Part shown: positions 18,810 to 27,955 of the stretch, piece after piece
Numbering within the stretch: the stretch's first letter is position 1
Layout: every line of letters starts with the position of its first letter
Assembly: GCA_030068525.1 (NCBI GenBank)
Contig: JASJOS010000004.1
Coordinates: forward strand, 186,001 to 250,000
Direction of reading: 5' to 3'
Source of the DNA: Xanthocytophaga flava
GTDB taxonomy: Bacteria; Bacteroidota; Bacteroidia; Cytophagales; 172606-1
DNA: 64,000 bases
Position numbers and translations under genes: made by a program
The notes under the pieces: model-generated
The model's input: the letters and a program-made list of their open reading frames with translations, nothing else
The model's database searches: none
Told to the model about the DNA's origin: nothing

Positions 18810-19433
18810 TTAGGATAAGCCTCCTTTTCTTGGTGATACCTTTGAAACTTCCGGGCTTCTTTTGATGGACTGCTTCCTTACCCGGCTCAGGGTTTCACGG
18901 GTAAGGCCCAGAAAAGACGCGATCATATACAAAGGGATTCGGTTGTACAGGGTGGGGTAATCCCGCACGAATTTTTCATAACGTACTTCGGCCGGCTCGC
19001 TGATGGTACTGAAGATCCTGTTCTGATGGGCTTCAAAATTTTTTGCAGTCAGCGCTTCTATAATCTGCTTGAAGTTGGGTGCAGCAGCAAGCAGATTATC
19101 CCATTTTTCTTTAGAGAAACGAATCAGTTCACTGTGCTCCAGGGCTTCGATATAACAATTTGAGGGCTGCCCGGACATAAAACTCGTAAAATCGGATATC
19201 CACCAGTTCTCGATGGCGAACCTCATTACATGTTCCTGTTTGTCATCTCCGATACGGAATAAACGGAAACTGCCTTTAACGACGAATCCGACAAAATCAC
19301 TTACCTCGCCTTCTTCCAGGAGATATTGGTTTTTCCGGACCTTTTTTTGGACCGAGGCATTTGCAACCAATTCCATTTCTTCCGGCGTTAACTTTCCTTT
19401 TTCATGAAGATAATCTATAAGCGTCGCAAACAT
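18810..19433 (-). CDS. Crp/Fnr-family transcription regulator
   Basis: The 207-residue protein has a cyclic-nucleotide-binding-type beta roll at about residues 25-120 (NQYLLEEGEVSDFVGFVVKGSFRLFRIGDDKQEHVMRF), a dimer helix and a C-terminal winged HTH at about 165-195 (IPLYMIASFLGLTRETLSRVRK). It lacks the cysteine cluster of true FNR, so it does not look like an oxygen sensor with an Fe-S cluster. In Bacteroidota such regulators often control small adjacent redox gene sets. Here the divergent or nearby MFS and SDR genes and the convergent SnoaL gene are the likely targets. Its signal is unknown. Confidence 0.9.
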   Translation of the reverse strand: MFATLIDYLHEKGKLTPEEMELVANASVQKKVRKNQYLLEEGEVSDFVGFVVKGSFRLFRIGDDKQEHVMRFAIENWWISDFTSFMSGQPSNCYIEALEHSELIRFSKEKWDNLLAAAPNFKQIIEALTAKNFEAHQNRIFSTISEPAEVRYEKFVRDYPTLYNRIPLYMIASFLGLTRETLSRVRKQSIKRSPEVSKVSPRKGGLS

Positions 19434-19524
19434 TCGAATTGCTTTTTAACAAATCTATTCAAAAGTCGCTTCACCATCAAATCAGGTTTCTGGTATGTTG
19501 CTGAAATGATGCTGTCAATCTGAT

Positions 19525-20222
19525 TCAGACTACCGGAATAGCTTGCTTTTTTGCTGCCGGAATGCCATTATCCCGTAGCCGATGCCGCGATCGTAACAAA
19601 ACTTCCATAGAAATACCAACTGTCGCAGCTCCGCTCATGATCCCAATTTGGATAGTGGCCACCAGGGCTCCGCTTTCGCTTTCGGCTTCATCCGGAAGCA
19701 CCCGTGTAATCCACATGTTCCACCCGATCTGAACAATACCGAAAACAAATCCACACACAGGGTGATCAGGGAGGAAACAGCGATAATAGGATGCCCAGAA
19801 ACTACAACCAGGTCAACAATACTCCCCATGAGAAATGAAGACCAGGTAAGACTTTTGTAGATATCTTTTTCCAAAGGAAAGCACCCTAAGGTGTTTCCTA
19901 CAAAGTTGGCAATACTGAAGTCTAGTAGGACAACGGATAACTGACGGCCGCTGATCCCGGTGAACGTTTCGAGGCACGGACGCAAGTAAGTAGAAAAGAT
20001 GCTGTAGCTAGCAAAAACAAGTATGACAGTCAGAAACCCAGTTCGCATTCCTGGAAGTTTCAATATCAAAACGATTGTACCAAATGCCGCAAGTTTTGAT
20101 CGTTTCATTGAGGGGAGTGTGAAGGCCTGCCACAGCAGCTCCGAAAACAACGGATAAGGCCGTTTCCCATGATGCTTTAAATAAGAACGGGTGGCATTGA
20201 CTGCCACCCGTAGTTTTATCAT
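19525..20222 (-). pseudogene. MFS transporter, N-terminally truncated and frameshifted
   Basis: The minus strand encodes the second half of a major-facilitator exporter, starting near TM7 (GFLTVILVFASYSIFSTYLRPCLETFTGISG) and continuing through TM8-9 (SLTWSSFLMGSIVDLVVVSGHPIIAVSSLITL). The frame then breaks at the CACACAC tract near 19752-19758 and goes on one frame over (CGFVFGIVQIGWNMWITRVLPDEAESESGALVATIQIG). The first six helices are missing; the reading frame instead begins at an ATG overlapping the SDR stop codon by four bases. A full MFS protein would be about 400 residues, so this copy cannot be functional as read. One base restored at the tract would join the two parts. Confidence 0.82.
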
Positions 20223-20986
20223 TTCATTAGGCTAATGTTTGTCATACCGCCGTCGGAGATCAGTTCCGTGCCAACGATGAATTCCGAATCATCCGAGGCT
20301 AGGAAAGCTGCCGCTTTACCCATATCCGCCGGTGATCCCATCCTTCCTACTGGTATGATATTCACCCACATTTGTTTAAGACCAGCCAAGTGTTCTTCAG
20401 GAACGATCTTACCAAATACTGTTGTATCGATCGAACCTGGTGACAGCGTGTTCACCCTGATCCTTCTAGATAACAGGTCAAGTGACAGACCTTTGGCCAG
20501 AGAGATAATAGCAGCTTTGGCAGCGGCATAAATAGTCATGCCGGGTGCTGCGCGGTGTGCCGCTGTTGAGCCAATCAGAATAATCGACGCGCCGTCATTC
20601 AGGTATGGCAATGCTTTTTTGACTGAAAAGTAGGTACTTTTCAGATTCAGATTCATGTACAGGTCATAATTCTCTTCAGTTACATCGCTGATGCCCATCA
20701 TCGGCTGGCCGTCAACGATACCGCCAGCATTGACTACCAGCGTATCGATCTTACCAAACTTTCCTGCAGTTACCTTATACACATTTTCAAGGTCGTCCAA
20801 GTTGGTAACATCACCTTTGATGCCGATAAAACCTTCACCCAGTTCGTTTACCGCGTTGTCAAGCGTAGCCTGGTTCCTTCCGGTAATCGCTCCAATGGCA
20901 CCTTCATTCTTTAAGGCTTCGGCTATGCCAAACCCTATGCCGCTATTCCCTCCTGTAACGACGGCAACTTTGTTTTTTAACTTCAT
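20219..20986 (-). CDS. Short-chain dehydrogenase/reductase (SDR)
   Basis: The 255-residue protein is a classical NAD(P)-dependent oxidoreductase. The cofactor motif TGGNSGIG is at residues 11-18, NAGG near residue 90, the catalytic Ser in IGSTAAHR, and the Tyr-x-x-x-Lys pair in YAAAKAAI near 153-157. The end has the usual LASDDSEFIVGTELISDGG stretch. The product lies in the cytosol. It overlaps the MFS remnant by four bases (ATGA), and the pair looks like an operon controlled by the Crp-type regulator nearby. Codon use is richer in G+C than in genes outside the island. Substrate unknown. Confidence 0.92.
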   Translation of the reverse strand: MKLKNKVAVVTGGNSGIGFGIAEALKNEGAIGAITGRNQATLDNAVNELGEGFIGIKGDVTNLDDLENVYKVTAGKFGKIDTLVVNAGGIVDGQPMMGISDVTEENYDLYMNLNLKSTYFSVKKALPYLNDGASIILIGSTAAHRAAPGMTIYAAAKAAIISLAKGLSLDLLSRRIRVNTLSPGSIDTTVFGKIVPEEHLAGLKQMWVNIIPVGRMGSPADMGKAAAFLASDDSEFIVGTELISDGGMTNISLMK

Positions 20987-21364
20987 TTTTGATATCTGTT
21001 ATAGTACAAAATTGGCGTATTTCGTTTATGAGAAAGAGGACATTTATCTAAAAACTACTGTGACAAATATCAATAAATTCAGGCTGGCAGGTATTTACCG
21101 CTATAGAACGGTTTCTGATCCTATGCCCATTCATCTCCTTATTGTCTTTCAGATCGGCCGGGCAACTGTTTATGACAAATGTCAAACTGCATTGAACCAC
21201 CTATCAGGATTTTTGTGCAAGACTGGATGAAACGTATACTAATGGTTGGTAGTTGTTGCTATGAAACTAACGGCTATTTTTTTACAATACTTTCTAAGAG
21301 GGCAGTTCAGGGCAATATTTATAATCTTTAGTTTATAGCAGCAGCATAGCAATAGCTGTTAACA
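20987..21364. other. Intergenic region right of the island
   Basis: Between the SDR promoter and palindrome copy B I see no credible gene. The base composition falls back toward AT-rich near 21250, which suggests the foreign segment ends in this stretch. Confidence 0.4.
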
Positions 21365-21406
21365 GTATCCATCCGACCTACTACCTGTACTTGGTCGAAT
21401 GGATAC
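21365..21406. repeat. Structured palindrome, copy B (island right edge)
   Basis: GTATCCATCCGACC at 21365-21378 pairs with GGTCGAATGGATAC at 21393-21406 with one mismatch. It shares 34 of 42 bases with the copy at 17019-17060, including the loop bases ACTAC-TGTACT. Base pair 4-39 is A-T in copy A and T-A here, a compensating change. Confidence 0.75.
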
Positions 21407-21546
21407 ATAGAAAATATATCCAACTACACCTGTACAAAGATCATAAAAATTCTGAAGACAAACCCATCTCAGGATTTTTTATGACCTTTGCCATGTTATA
21501 TATCTGGCAGTGTATTTACCTTGCCCATACATTACTTAATCTTATT

Positions 21547-21936
21547 ATGGAAGTTCAGAAAAAAGACATTACAGATATCAAAGACATTGAACAGTTTGTC
21601 AATACATTTTATGGCAAAGCACGTGAAGACGAGTTGATTGGACCTATCTTCAACAATGCAGTAAAGGACTGGTCGCATCACCTACCTGCTATGTATAAGT
21701 TCTGGAGTCAGTTATTGCTTGGTACAATGGATTATACAGGCAGCCCCTTTGCCAAACACATTCCTTTACCCATCGAAAAACAACATTTTGACCGCTGGAT
21801 ACAGCTTTTCTATACCACTCTTGATGAGCTGTTCGAAGGGCCAAAAGCAGCTGAAACTAAAGACAGAGCCTATGCGATTGCGGCAACGTTTGAATATAAA
21901 CTACGAACTATCCGTAAACTCGCATCGCAACCCTAA
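21547..21936 (+). CDS. Group III truncated haemoglobin
   Basis: The 129-residue protein starts at the ATG 21547, which gives the usual length; the upstream in-frame sequence is not part of the family. Features are EQFVNTFYGKAREDELIGPIF at about 15-35 with the helix B FY pair at 21-22, then FWSQLLLGTMDYTGSPFAKHIPLPIEKQHFDRWIQLF at 52-88. His71 is the likely proximal haem ligand and HFDRW is the family signature. These cytosolic globins bind oxygen or nitric oxide. It lies alone between the island and the metal-uptake operon. Confidence 0.9.
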   Translation: MEVQKKDITDIKDIEQFVNTFYGKAREDELIGPIFNNAVKDWSHHLPAMYKFWSQLLLGTMDYTGSPFAKHIPLPIEKQHFDRWIQLFYTTLDELFEGPKAAETKDRAYAIAATFEYKLRTIRKLASQP

Positions 21937-22071
21937 CTAAGCATCTGGAAGAATCGTATAGCAGAATTGCGATTTTAATCATTGACTTTCCTGAGAAAAG
22001 GTATACTTTTGGGACCTTATAGTTTATACATTTGCATCACATCCCTTATCCTTTTCTCAGGATAGCTTTTT

Positions 22072-22440
22072 ATGCGAAAAATAGTAACCGCACTGCTCCT
22101 TTTTTCTCTACTGCTGCAAACATTCAGCAGAGCAGGCATCTATCTTTCGTTTAAAGTCAATCAGGATTACATTGCACGGGTACTTTGTATCAACAAAGCG
22201 AAACCTCAGTTGAATTGTAATGGGAAATGTTATCTGGCAAAGAAATTGAAACAGGCAGCAGAACAGGAACAAAAACAGGTCCTGTTGAAAACCCTTGAAC
22301 TTAATCTCTGCTGCCAGGAACTACATGCATTTAACTTTGCGCGTATCCCTCTGATTGTAAACCGGAAGCTGGTGCCATTCTATCTGGTTAAACCCACATT
22401 CAGCACATTGCTGAACATCTTCCACCCTCCCCGTATTTAA
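22072..22440 (+). CDS. Small exported Cys-containing protein heading a metal-uptake operon
   Basis: The 122-residue protein has an N-terminal signal (MRKIVTALLLFSLLLQTFSRAG). It carries a conserved-looking stretch YIARVLCINKAKPQLNCNGKCYLAKKLKQ at about 36-64, with Cys spaced C-x9-C-x3-C, followed by a Lys/Glu/Gln helix and a CC pair. The end is LLNIFHPPRI. Proteins of this kind are found upstream of TonB receptors in Bacteroidota; I know no proven function. The C-x3-C pair is reminiscent of a metal-binding site, and the downstream SCO and His-rich lipoprotein fit copper or iron handling. This link is inference. Confidence 0.7.
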   Translation: MRKIVTALLLFSLLLQTFSRAGIYLSFKVNQDYIARVLCINKAKPQLNCNGKCYLAKKLKQAAEQEQKQVLLKTLELNLCCQELHAFNFARIPLIVNRKLVPFYLVKPTFSTLLNIFHPPRI

Positions 22441-22758
22441 AGTTCCTACATTTCTTTTCCTGCAACTGATGCCTTTTGTGTCTTTATGAAATTTGTATGG
22501 TGTATTGGTAGTATCTACACCTCTTACCAACCTATCCATAGTACAAGAATAAGGTATCAGCAACGGAAACTCAAGGAGTCTTACCCTCAGACTATCCTAT
22601 TACACAAATTACAGAGATAAAATCTATAATCGGCTTTTCCATGCAAAGGATTAGCCCTGATATCTTATTGCCTCTGTTTTTCCTGTGATATTGGGTTGGA
22701 GACTTCATACTATGCCACTCAAGGCGATACACACTTTGTGGAACTTATTTTAACCTGT
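22441..22758. other. Spacer between small Cys protein and TonB receptor
   Basis: About 318 bases without a credible gene. No riboswitch fold or clear operator was recognised by eye. Confidence 0.4.
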
Positions 22759-25131
22759 ATGAAAAAATACTATAACCTCACTATATCCTTTGTTTGTTGC
22801 TTTCTTATTTGCTTCACAGGATTTGCCCAACAAACTATCAAAGGAGTTGTTTTTGACAATCAAACACTTGAACCACTGGCAGGGGCAACTGTGTCTATCC
22901 CCAATACTACAACAGGAACTCAAACTAATGAGAAAGGCCAGTTTGTTTTACAAGCTTCAACTGAAAAAATCGTAATCTCCTTTATTGGATACGAATCTCA
23001 GGAAATTGTTGTGGAAGGTGCCTCTCTCAAAGTGGCACTAGCACCTATGATTGGCAATCTCCAGACTGTAGTAGTGACAGCCAATCGAGAGGCTGGTTTG
23101 CGAACCCAATCTCCTGTAGCAATCAGTAAGCTCTCTCCTACCCTGATCAATGATACCAAAGCCACCAATTTATATGAGATCATAAACAAAGCTCCGGGAG
23201 TGGTGATGCTAAACTATAACAATGAACAACATGCCATGAGTATCCGTCAGCCAATGACAACCAATTCCTATTTTCTGTACATGGAAGATGGAATTCCTGT
23301 TCGGCCTATGGGTGTATTTAACCACAATGCGTTAATAGAGATGAATATGATGGCTATTTCGTCTGTTGAGATTGTAAAAGGGCCAGCTTCTTCGCTCTAT
23401 GGTCCGGAAGCAGTGGGAGGAGCATTAAACTTTATTACTCAACGACCCACCGCTGTTCCTACCGCCCGTGCAGGCATTCAGTTTGATAACTATGGATATA
23501 AACGTTTTCAGTACAGTGCTGGAGCAACAACAGGTCGTTTTGGCTTCTTTCTGGGAGGATATTTTGCCCGACAAACCAATTCATGGATGGACAGAAGTGA
23601 TTTTGAGAAATCATCTGTGAATGTCAGAGCAGAATATAAACTTACTGACAAAACGAATCTTACAGGTACTTTTTCTTATAACGATTATTATTCCGAAACA
23701 GGAGGCACTGTTGACAGCACAGCGTTTTATAGTCGTTCCTATAAATCCAATAATGATTTCACCTATCGGGCTGCAAATGCTATCCGTACCAGACTAACAT
23801 TAGAACATACGTGGAATACGCAAGCTACTACTACTATTACCCCTTATTTCAGAGATAACTCCCTGAAGCAAAACCCAAACTACTCTATTATCTGGACAGC
23901 AGGCAGTACTACAGCAACCGGACAGATCAACGAAAATGCCTTTACTTCCTATGGAGTTGTAGCGCAACATTCACAACGGTTCGACTTCCTTCAATCGAAG
24001 CTACTGGTAGGTGGCATGTATGATTACTCGAAAAATCCATACTATGCCTATACCACTCAATTAGCAGCCCAATTACGTGCAGATGGAAAGTCTGTTGAGA
24101 AATACACGCTCACACAAGAATTACCGAATGACTATTTGTCCAGATACAAAGCAGATATTTATAACTCTGCACTTTTTGCTCAATGGGACTTTGAACCTAT
24201 ACAAAAGCTGCGTCTCTCTCTGGGTGCACGTTATGACAGAATGGCTTTCGATTATGTCAACTATCTGGATAACAATGCCACGGGTTCAAAATCATATAGT
24301 CAGTTTACCCCTAAACTTGGCTTAACCTATGATCTGGGTAAGGACAAAGGCATATATGCAAACTATTCCAAAGGTTTCTCCCCTCCTGCGCTTACTGCTA
24401 TTTTCCGAAAAAACACCAATGCCACAGAAATTCAGGATCTATTCTATTATAATCTGAAACCTGCACGGTTTGATAATTTCGAGATCGGAGGCTGGGCAGC
24501 ATTTTTCCAGCACAAGGTCTATTTGGACTGGGCAGTTTACCAGATGAATGGGTATAATGAGTTATTAAGCATACGGCAATCCAACAATAGTTATGACTAT
24601 CAGTCTGCAGGTAAAACCTTACATCGTGGTATTGAATATGGACTCACCTGGAAGCCGACTACTGAATGGTTTTTCCGGTTTGGAGGTACCAATGCATTGC
24701 ATAAATTCATAGAGTTTGAACTGAGCCAGCGGGAAACAGATCAGGTTAAGAATATCAATGACAAGATTATGCCTCAATCGCCTTCCTGGACAGCCAACAC
24801 AGAAGTTACTTACAAACCAAACTGGCTCAGAGGTTTTCGCGCTTCTCTGGAGTGGCAACGGATGAGTTCATGGTACATGAATCAGGTTAATACAGTTACA
24901 TACGACGATCATACAGCTCTGGGTCTTAAAGGCATTAGTCTGTTTAACTTCAGGACAGGATATACATGGAAAGGAGTCGAAGTATTTGTCAATGTCATGA
25001 ACCTGACCAATGAGCTATACGCCAACTCTACCAGTCTTGGCAATAGCACATCAGACCGGGCTACCTATACTGCTGGGGCACCCCGCACATTTGTGATGGG
25101 CATTCAATACAATTTTACAGGAAAGAAATAA
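22759..25131 (+). CDS. TonB-dependent outer-membrane receptor (metal/siderophore type)
   Basis: The ATG at 22759 gives a signal peptide (MKKYYNLTISFVCCFLICFTGFAQ); an earlier in-frame start would mask it. The 790-residue product has a carboxypeptidase-regulatory-like domain (QTIKGVVFDNQTLEPLAGATVSIPNT), then a plug (TNLYEIINKAPGVVML...YFLYMEDGIPVRPMGVFNHNALIEMNMMAISSVEIVKGPASSLYGPEAVGGALNF) and a barrel ending MGIQYNFTGKK. It is followed after 51 bases by a PepSY-type membrane protein, a His-rich lipoprotein and an SCO protein, so it probably imports iron- or copper-bearing compounds. No STN domain is present. Substrate identity is inferred from context only. Confidence 0.93.
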   Translation: MKKYYNLTISFVCCFLICFTGFAQQTIKGVVFDNQTLEPLAGATVSIPNTTTGTQTNEKGQFVLQASTEKIVISFIGYESQEIVVEGASLKVALAPMIGNLQTVVVTANREAGLRTQSPVAISKLSPTLINDTKATNLYEIINKAPGVVMLNYNNEQHAMSIRQPMTTNSYFLYMEDGIPVRPMGVFNHNALIEMNMMAISSVEIVKGPASSLYGPEAVGGALNFITQRPTAVPTARAGIQFDNYGYKRFQYSAGATTGRFGFFLGGYFARQTNSWMDRSDFEKSSVNVRAEYKLTDKTNLTGTFSYNDYYSETGGTVDSTAFYSRSYKSNNDFTYRAANAIRTRLTLEHTWNTQATTTITPYFRDNSLKQNPNYSIIWTAGSTTATGQINENAFTSYGVVAQHSQRFDFLQSKLLVGGMYDYSKNPYYAYTTQLAAQLRADGKSVEKYTLTQELPNDYLSRYKADIYNSALFAQWDFEPIQKLRLSLGARYDRMAFDYVNYLDNNATGSKSYSQFTPKLGLTYDLGKDKGIYANYSKGFSPPALTAIFRKNTNATEIQDLFYYNLKPARFDNFEIGGWAAFFQHKVYLDWAVYQMNGYNELLSIRQSNNSYDYQSAGKTLHRGIEYGLTWKPTTEWFFRFGGTNALHKFIEFELSQRETDQVKNINDKIMPQSPSWTANTEVTYKPNWLRGFRASLEWQRMSSWYMNQVNTVTYDDHTALGLKGISLFNFRTGYTWKGVEVFVNVMNLTNELYANSTSLGNSTSDRATYTAGAPRTFVMGIQYNFTGKK

Positions 25132-25182
25132 TTCACTCACAGTGCGAGATACTCTCAGCCTGTGTCTCTATAACCTTATTGT

Positions 25183-26742
25183 ATGAAACAAATAACATCA
25201 ACCCTTAAGAGCCAACCCCTATCACTCAAAGATAGAGTGTTAAGACTTATTAGGCGCAGTATGTATCAGTGGCATCGTGTTTTGGGTATTATCACTGTGA
25301 TTCCGGTCATCTTCTGGACATTATCCGGTTTGATGCATCCCTTTATGTCGCATTGGTTTAAGCCCACTATTGTTCATGATTTTATTCCTCAATATCCACT
25401 ACAAAAAGATCAGATTAAACTATCTGTTGCAGAGGTGCTGAAGCAAAATAAAATCACAAAGTTTAAGAACTTCCGTTTCATCACGTTAGATAAGCAGACC
25501 TACTATCAGATAAAGGATACAACTAACCATTTGTTATATTTTAGTACACAGAATGGAAGGCCTCTTCCCAATGGAGATATCCGGTATGCCGAGTCACTGG
25601 CTCGCTATCTGATTGATGATTATACATCACCAATCCTTGCTATCACTCAGATCACAGAATTTGATCATGAGTATAAGTATATCAACCGCCTGTTACCTGT
25701 ATGGAAAGTAAGCTTTGACAAACTAGATGGTATGGATGTGATGATTGAAACAGAGCAAAGCCGGATGGCAACTTTCAATACACAGGGACGCAAAACCTTT
25801 ATCCGGATATTTGATCTATTGCACAATTGGTCATTTCTGGAAATGATACCCAATAAAGGACTTCAGATTATGATTATGCTTACGTTATTGGCAATCATTT
25901 CACTTTCGACTGTTAGCGGTATTGTTGTCTATGGCTTTCTATGGAAGCGGTTCAAAAAACCAGCAGCAGGTAATACAATAGGTATCCTTAAAAAATACCA
26001 TCGTCAGATTGGTATAGCCGTATCACTGGTTACCTTTGCGTTTGCAGGAAGTGGAGCCTGGCATCTGGCTCGCAAACTGACACCTGACGAACGGAATAAG
26101 TTTGTCTATGAGCCTGTTTTCAAAACAACTGAAATGGAAGTAGCTTCTCTGATGCCGGATATTCAGTGGGATCGTTTGCTGAATATACAGATAGTAAAAA
26201 TAGGTCGAACCAATTATTTCCAGCTCTTCTATGATAAAACAGAGTTAGAGTCTGCTGAAGTAATTTACCAGCATACCTATACACATAAGGTTTTAAAAGA
26301 GGGTTCTGTGTTATATGCCAAATACCTGGCTAATAAGTTTGCTAATCTGGCAAACGTCAACGGAAGTTTACAATCTGCCTGCTGTGATCTGATGTCAGAT
26401 GTGACTAATGAAGATATTTCTAATGAGAATCTGCTTCACGCTGAGATACTAACACGGTTTGATAGAGAATATGGATTTGTAAATAAACGATTGCCTGTGG
26501 TAAAACTTAATTACAATACACCGGAAAAGACCAGCTATTATATAGAACCAGCCACATCCCGACTAGCGGCTAAGATTGAAAATGCAGACAGGGCCGAAGG
26601 ATGGTCATTTGCTATACTGCATAAATACTTACTACTGGAATGGGCAGGCAAAAATGTGAGAGATTTTGTAACCCTTCTTTCAGCTACAGGTGTGCTGGTA
26701 ACAAGTATCTTTGGGCTGGTGTTATTTATCAAAAACCGATAA
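25183..26742 (+). CDS. PepSY-associated inner-membrane protein
   Basis: The 519-residue protein has four hydrophobic spans: about 33-53 (WHRVLGIITVIPVIFWTLSGL), about 228-250 (IMIMLTLLAIISLSTVSGIVVYGFLW), about 272-292 (YHRQIGIAVSLVTFAFAGSGAWHL) and 495-516 at the end. WHR at 26-28 and YHR near 269 are His residues of the kind that ligate haem in PepSY_TM ferric reductases. Periplasmic PepSY-like segments lie between the spans. Proteins like this are often encoded after siderophore receptors and are thought to reduce or release the metal. It is the second gene of the TonB-PepSY-lipoprotein-SCO operon. Confidence 0.87.
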   Translation: MKQITSTLKSQPLSLKDRVLRLIRRSMYQWHRVLGIITVIPVIFWTLSGLMHPFMSHWFKPTIVHDFIPQYPLQKDQIKLSVAEVLKQNKITKFKNFRFITLDKQTYYQIKDTTNHLLYFSTQNGRPLPNGDIRYAESLARYLIDDYTSPILAITQITEFDHEYKYINRLLPVWKVSFDKLDGMDVMIETEQSRMATFNTQGRKTFIRIFDLLHNWSFLEMIPNKGLQIMIMLTLLAIISLSTVSGIVVYGFLWKRFKKPAAGNTIGILKKYHRQIGIAVSLVTFAFAGSGAWHLARKLTPDERNKFVYEPVFKTTEMEVASLMPDIQWDRLLNIQIVKIGRTNYFQLFYDKTELESAEVIYQHTYTHKVLKEGSVLYAKYLANKFANLANVNGSLQSACCDLMSDVTNEDISNENLLHAEILTRFDREYGFVNKRLPVVKLNYNTPEKTSYYIEPATSRLAAKIENADRAEGWSFAILHKYLLLEWAGKNVRDFVTLLSATGVLVTSIFGLVLFIKNR

Positions 26743-26788
26743 TCTATATTTTTGTTTCTCGTACTTTAAATCTAACTACTTATATCTC

Positions 26789-27283
26789 ATGCATCATTTA
26801 GTTCAAAGCAAATATATTCTCTTAGTACTGGCATTTGCCGTGTTTTTCTATGCCTGTTCAGAAAAAAAACACGATGGGGAACATGATCACCACCATCAGG
26901 CAGAAACAAGTGGCAATCCAGAAGTAGACTCGCTGAAAAATCAGGTAATGGCTGTACATGATGAAGTGATGCCTAAAATGGAAGAAATTATGGCATTGGA
27001 ATTAGAAGCACAGCAGCAAATCAAACAACTGGATAGCCTGGCTAAAATCAATCCAAAACAAGCTAATGCTACTCAGAGACAACAGCTGGATTCCCTTGTA
27101 ATACAGTTAAACAATGCAGATGATGCGATGACTCACTGGATGCAGGAATTTGATGGTCAGATGAAATCCAAAACAGACGAAGAAAAAATAACCTATCTGA
27201 AAAACGAGAAAGATAAGATTGATGCTGTACGTGATCAGATGCTCGGTAGCATAAACAAAGGGAAAGAACTTCTTAAAAAGTAA
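26789..27283 (+). CDS. His-rich coiled-coil lipoprotein
   Basis: The ATG at 26789 is chosen because it starts a lipoprotein signal with lipobox FYAC (Cys near residue 21); the longer frame from 26711 overlaps the PepSY gene. Right after the Cys lies KKHDGEHDHHHQAE, a possible metal-binding tail, then about 120 residues of helix with heptad-like Leu/Met spacing (VMPKMEEIMALELEAQQQIKQLDSLAK). It stands between the PepSY gene and the SCO gene on the same strand, only five bases before the latter. The role is unknown; binding copper or iron at the membrane surface is a guess. Confidence 0.78.
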   Translation: MHHLVQSKYILLVLAFAVFFYACSEKKHDGEHDHHHQAETSGNPEVDSLKNQVMAVHDEVMPKMEEIMALELEAQQQIKQLDSLAKINPKQANATQRQQLDSLVIQLNNADDAMTHWMQEFDGQMKSKTDEEKITYLKNEKDKIDAVRDQMLGSINKGKELLKK

Positions 27284-27288
27284 ACTAC

Positions 27289-27909
27289 ATGAAAACAACT
27301 AATCTTTTTTATACCTTATTTATCTTATGTGTAGTAAGCCTTACGGGTTGTAACCAGGAGAAAGGCTTACCTATATTAGGTCCAACCCACGAGGAAAACG
27401 GGAAAACTGTATATCATACAATCCCAACATTTTCCTATCGTGATCAGGACAGTACACTTATCACCAATGAAACGCTGAAAGGCAAAATATACATTGCCGA
27501 TTTCTTTTATTCTTACTGCCCTACTATTTGTCCCAAAGTAAAAAAGGAATCCATGCGGGTATATGAGAAGTTTAAAGACGATCCGGATGTCATTTTTGTC
27601 TCTATTACCTTAGACCCCAAACATGATAATGTTTCCTTTTTGAAAGAGTATGCAGAGAACTTTGGTATTGACAGTAAGAAGTGGCATTTTCTAACAGGAG
27701 ACAAAGCAGCAACCTATCAGCTTGCCCAGAAGGGTTTGATGGTAACAGCTCTGGAAGACAAAAACGAACCAGGAGGCATTGTTCATAGTGGAGCCTTGGT
27801 ACTGATTGACCGCCAGGGACGTATCCGTGGTTTTTATGATGGTACTGTACCGAGTGATGTCACCAATCTGCTTTATGATATACCAACACTGTTAAAAGAG
27901 AAGGAATAG
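27289..27909 (+). CDS. SCO1/SenC-family copper chaperone lipoprotein
   Basis: The 206-residue protein has a lipobox at residues 18-21 (LTGC) and a thioredoxin-like fold. The copper-binding residues of the SCO family are all present: CPTIC with Cys77 and Cys81, and His166 in IVHSGALVLIDRQGRIRGFYDG. SCO proteins load copper into the CuA centre of cytochrome oxidase or act as thiol reductases in the periplasm. As the last gene of a TonB/PepSY operon it points to copper rather than only iron. It starts five bases after the lipoprotein stop. Confidence 0.93.
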   Translation: MKTTNLFYTLFILCVVSLTGCNQEKGLPILGPTHEENGKTVYHTIPTFSYRDQDSTLITNETLKGKIYIADFFYSYCPTICPKVKKESMRVYEKFKDDPDVIFVSITLDPKHDNVSFLKEYAENFGIDSKKWHFLTGDKAATYQLAQKGLMVTALEDKNEPGGIVHSGALVLIDRQGRIRGFYDGTVPSDVTNLLYDIPTLLKEKE

Positions 27910-27920
27910 AATACAAAGTT

Positions 27921-27951
27921 ACTCCTTAGTTCAATCTTCGGACTGAGGAGT
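27921..27951. terminator. Bidirectional hairpin terminator
   Basis: ACTCCTTAGTTC at 27921-27932 pairs with GGACTGAGGAGT at 27940-27951 with two G-U pairs, followed by ACTTTTAAA. It lies between the SCO gene end and the convergent FGE-like gene end. Confidence 0.75.
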
Positions 27952-27955
27952 ACTT

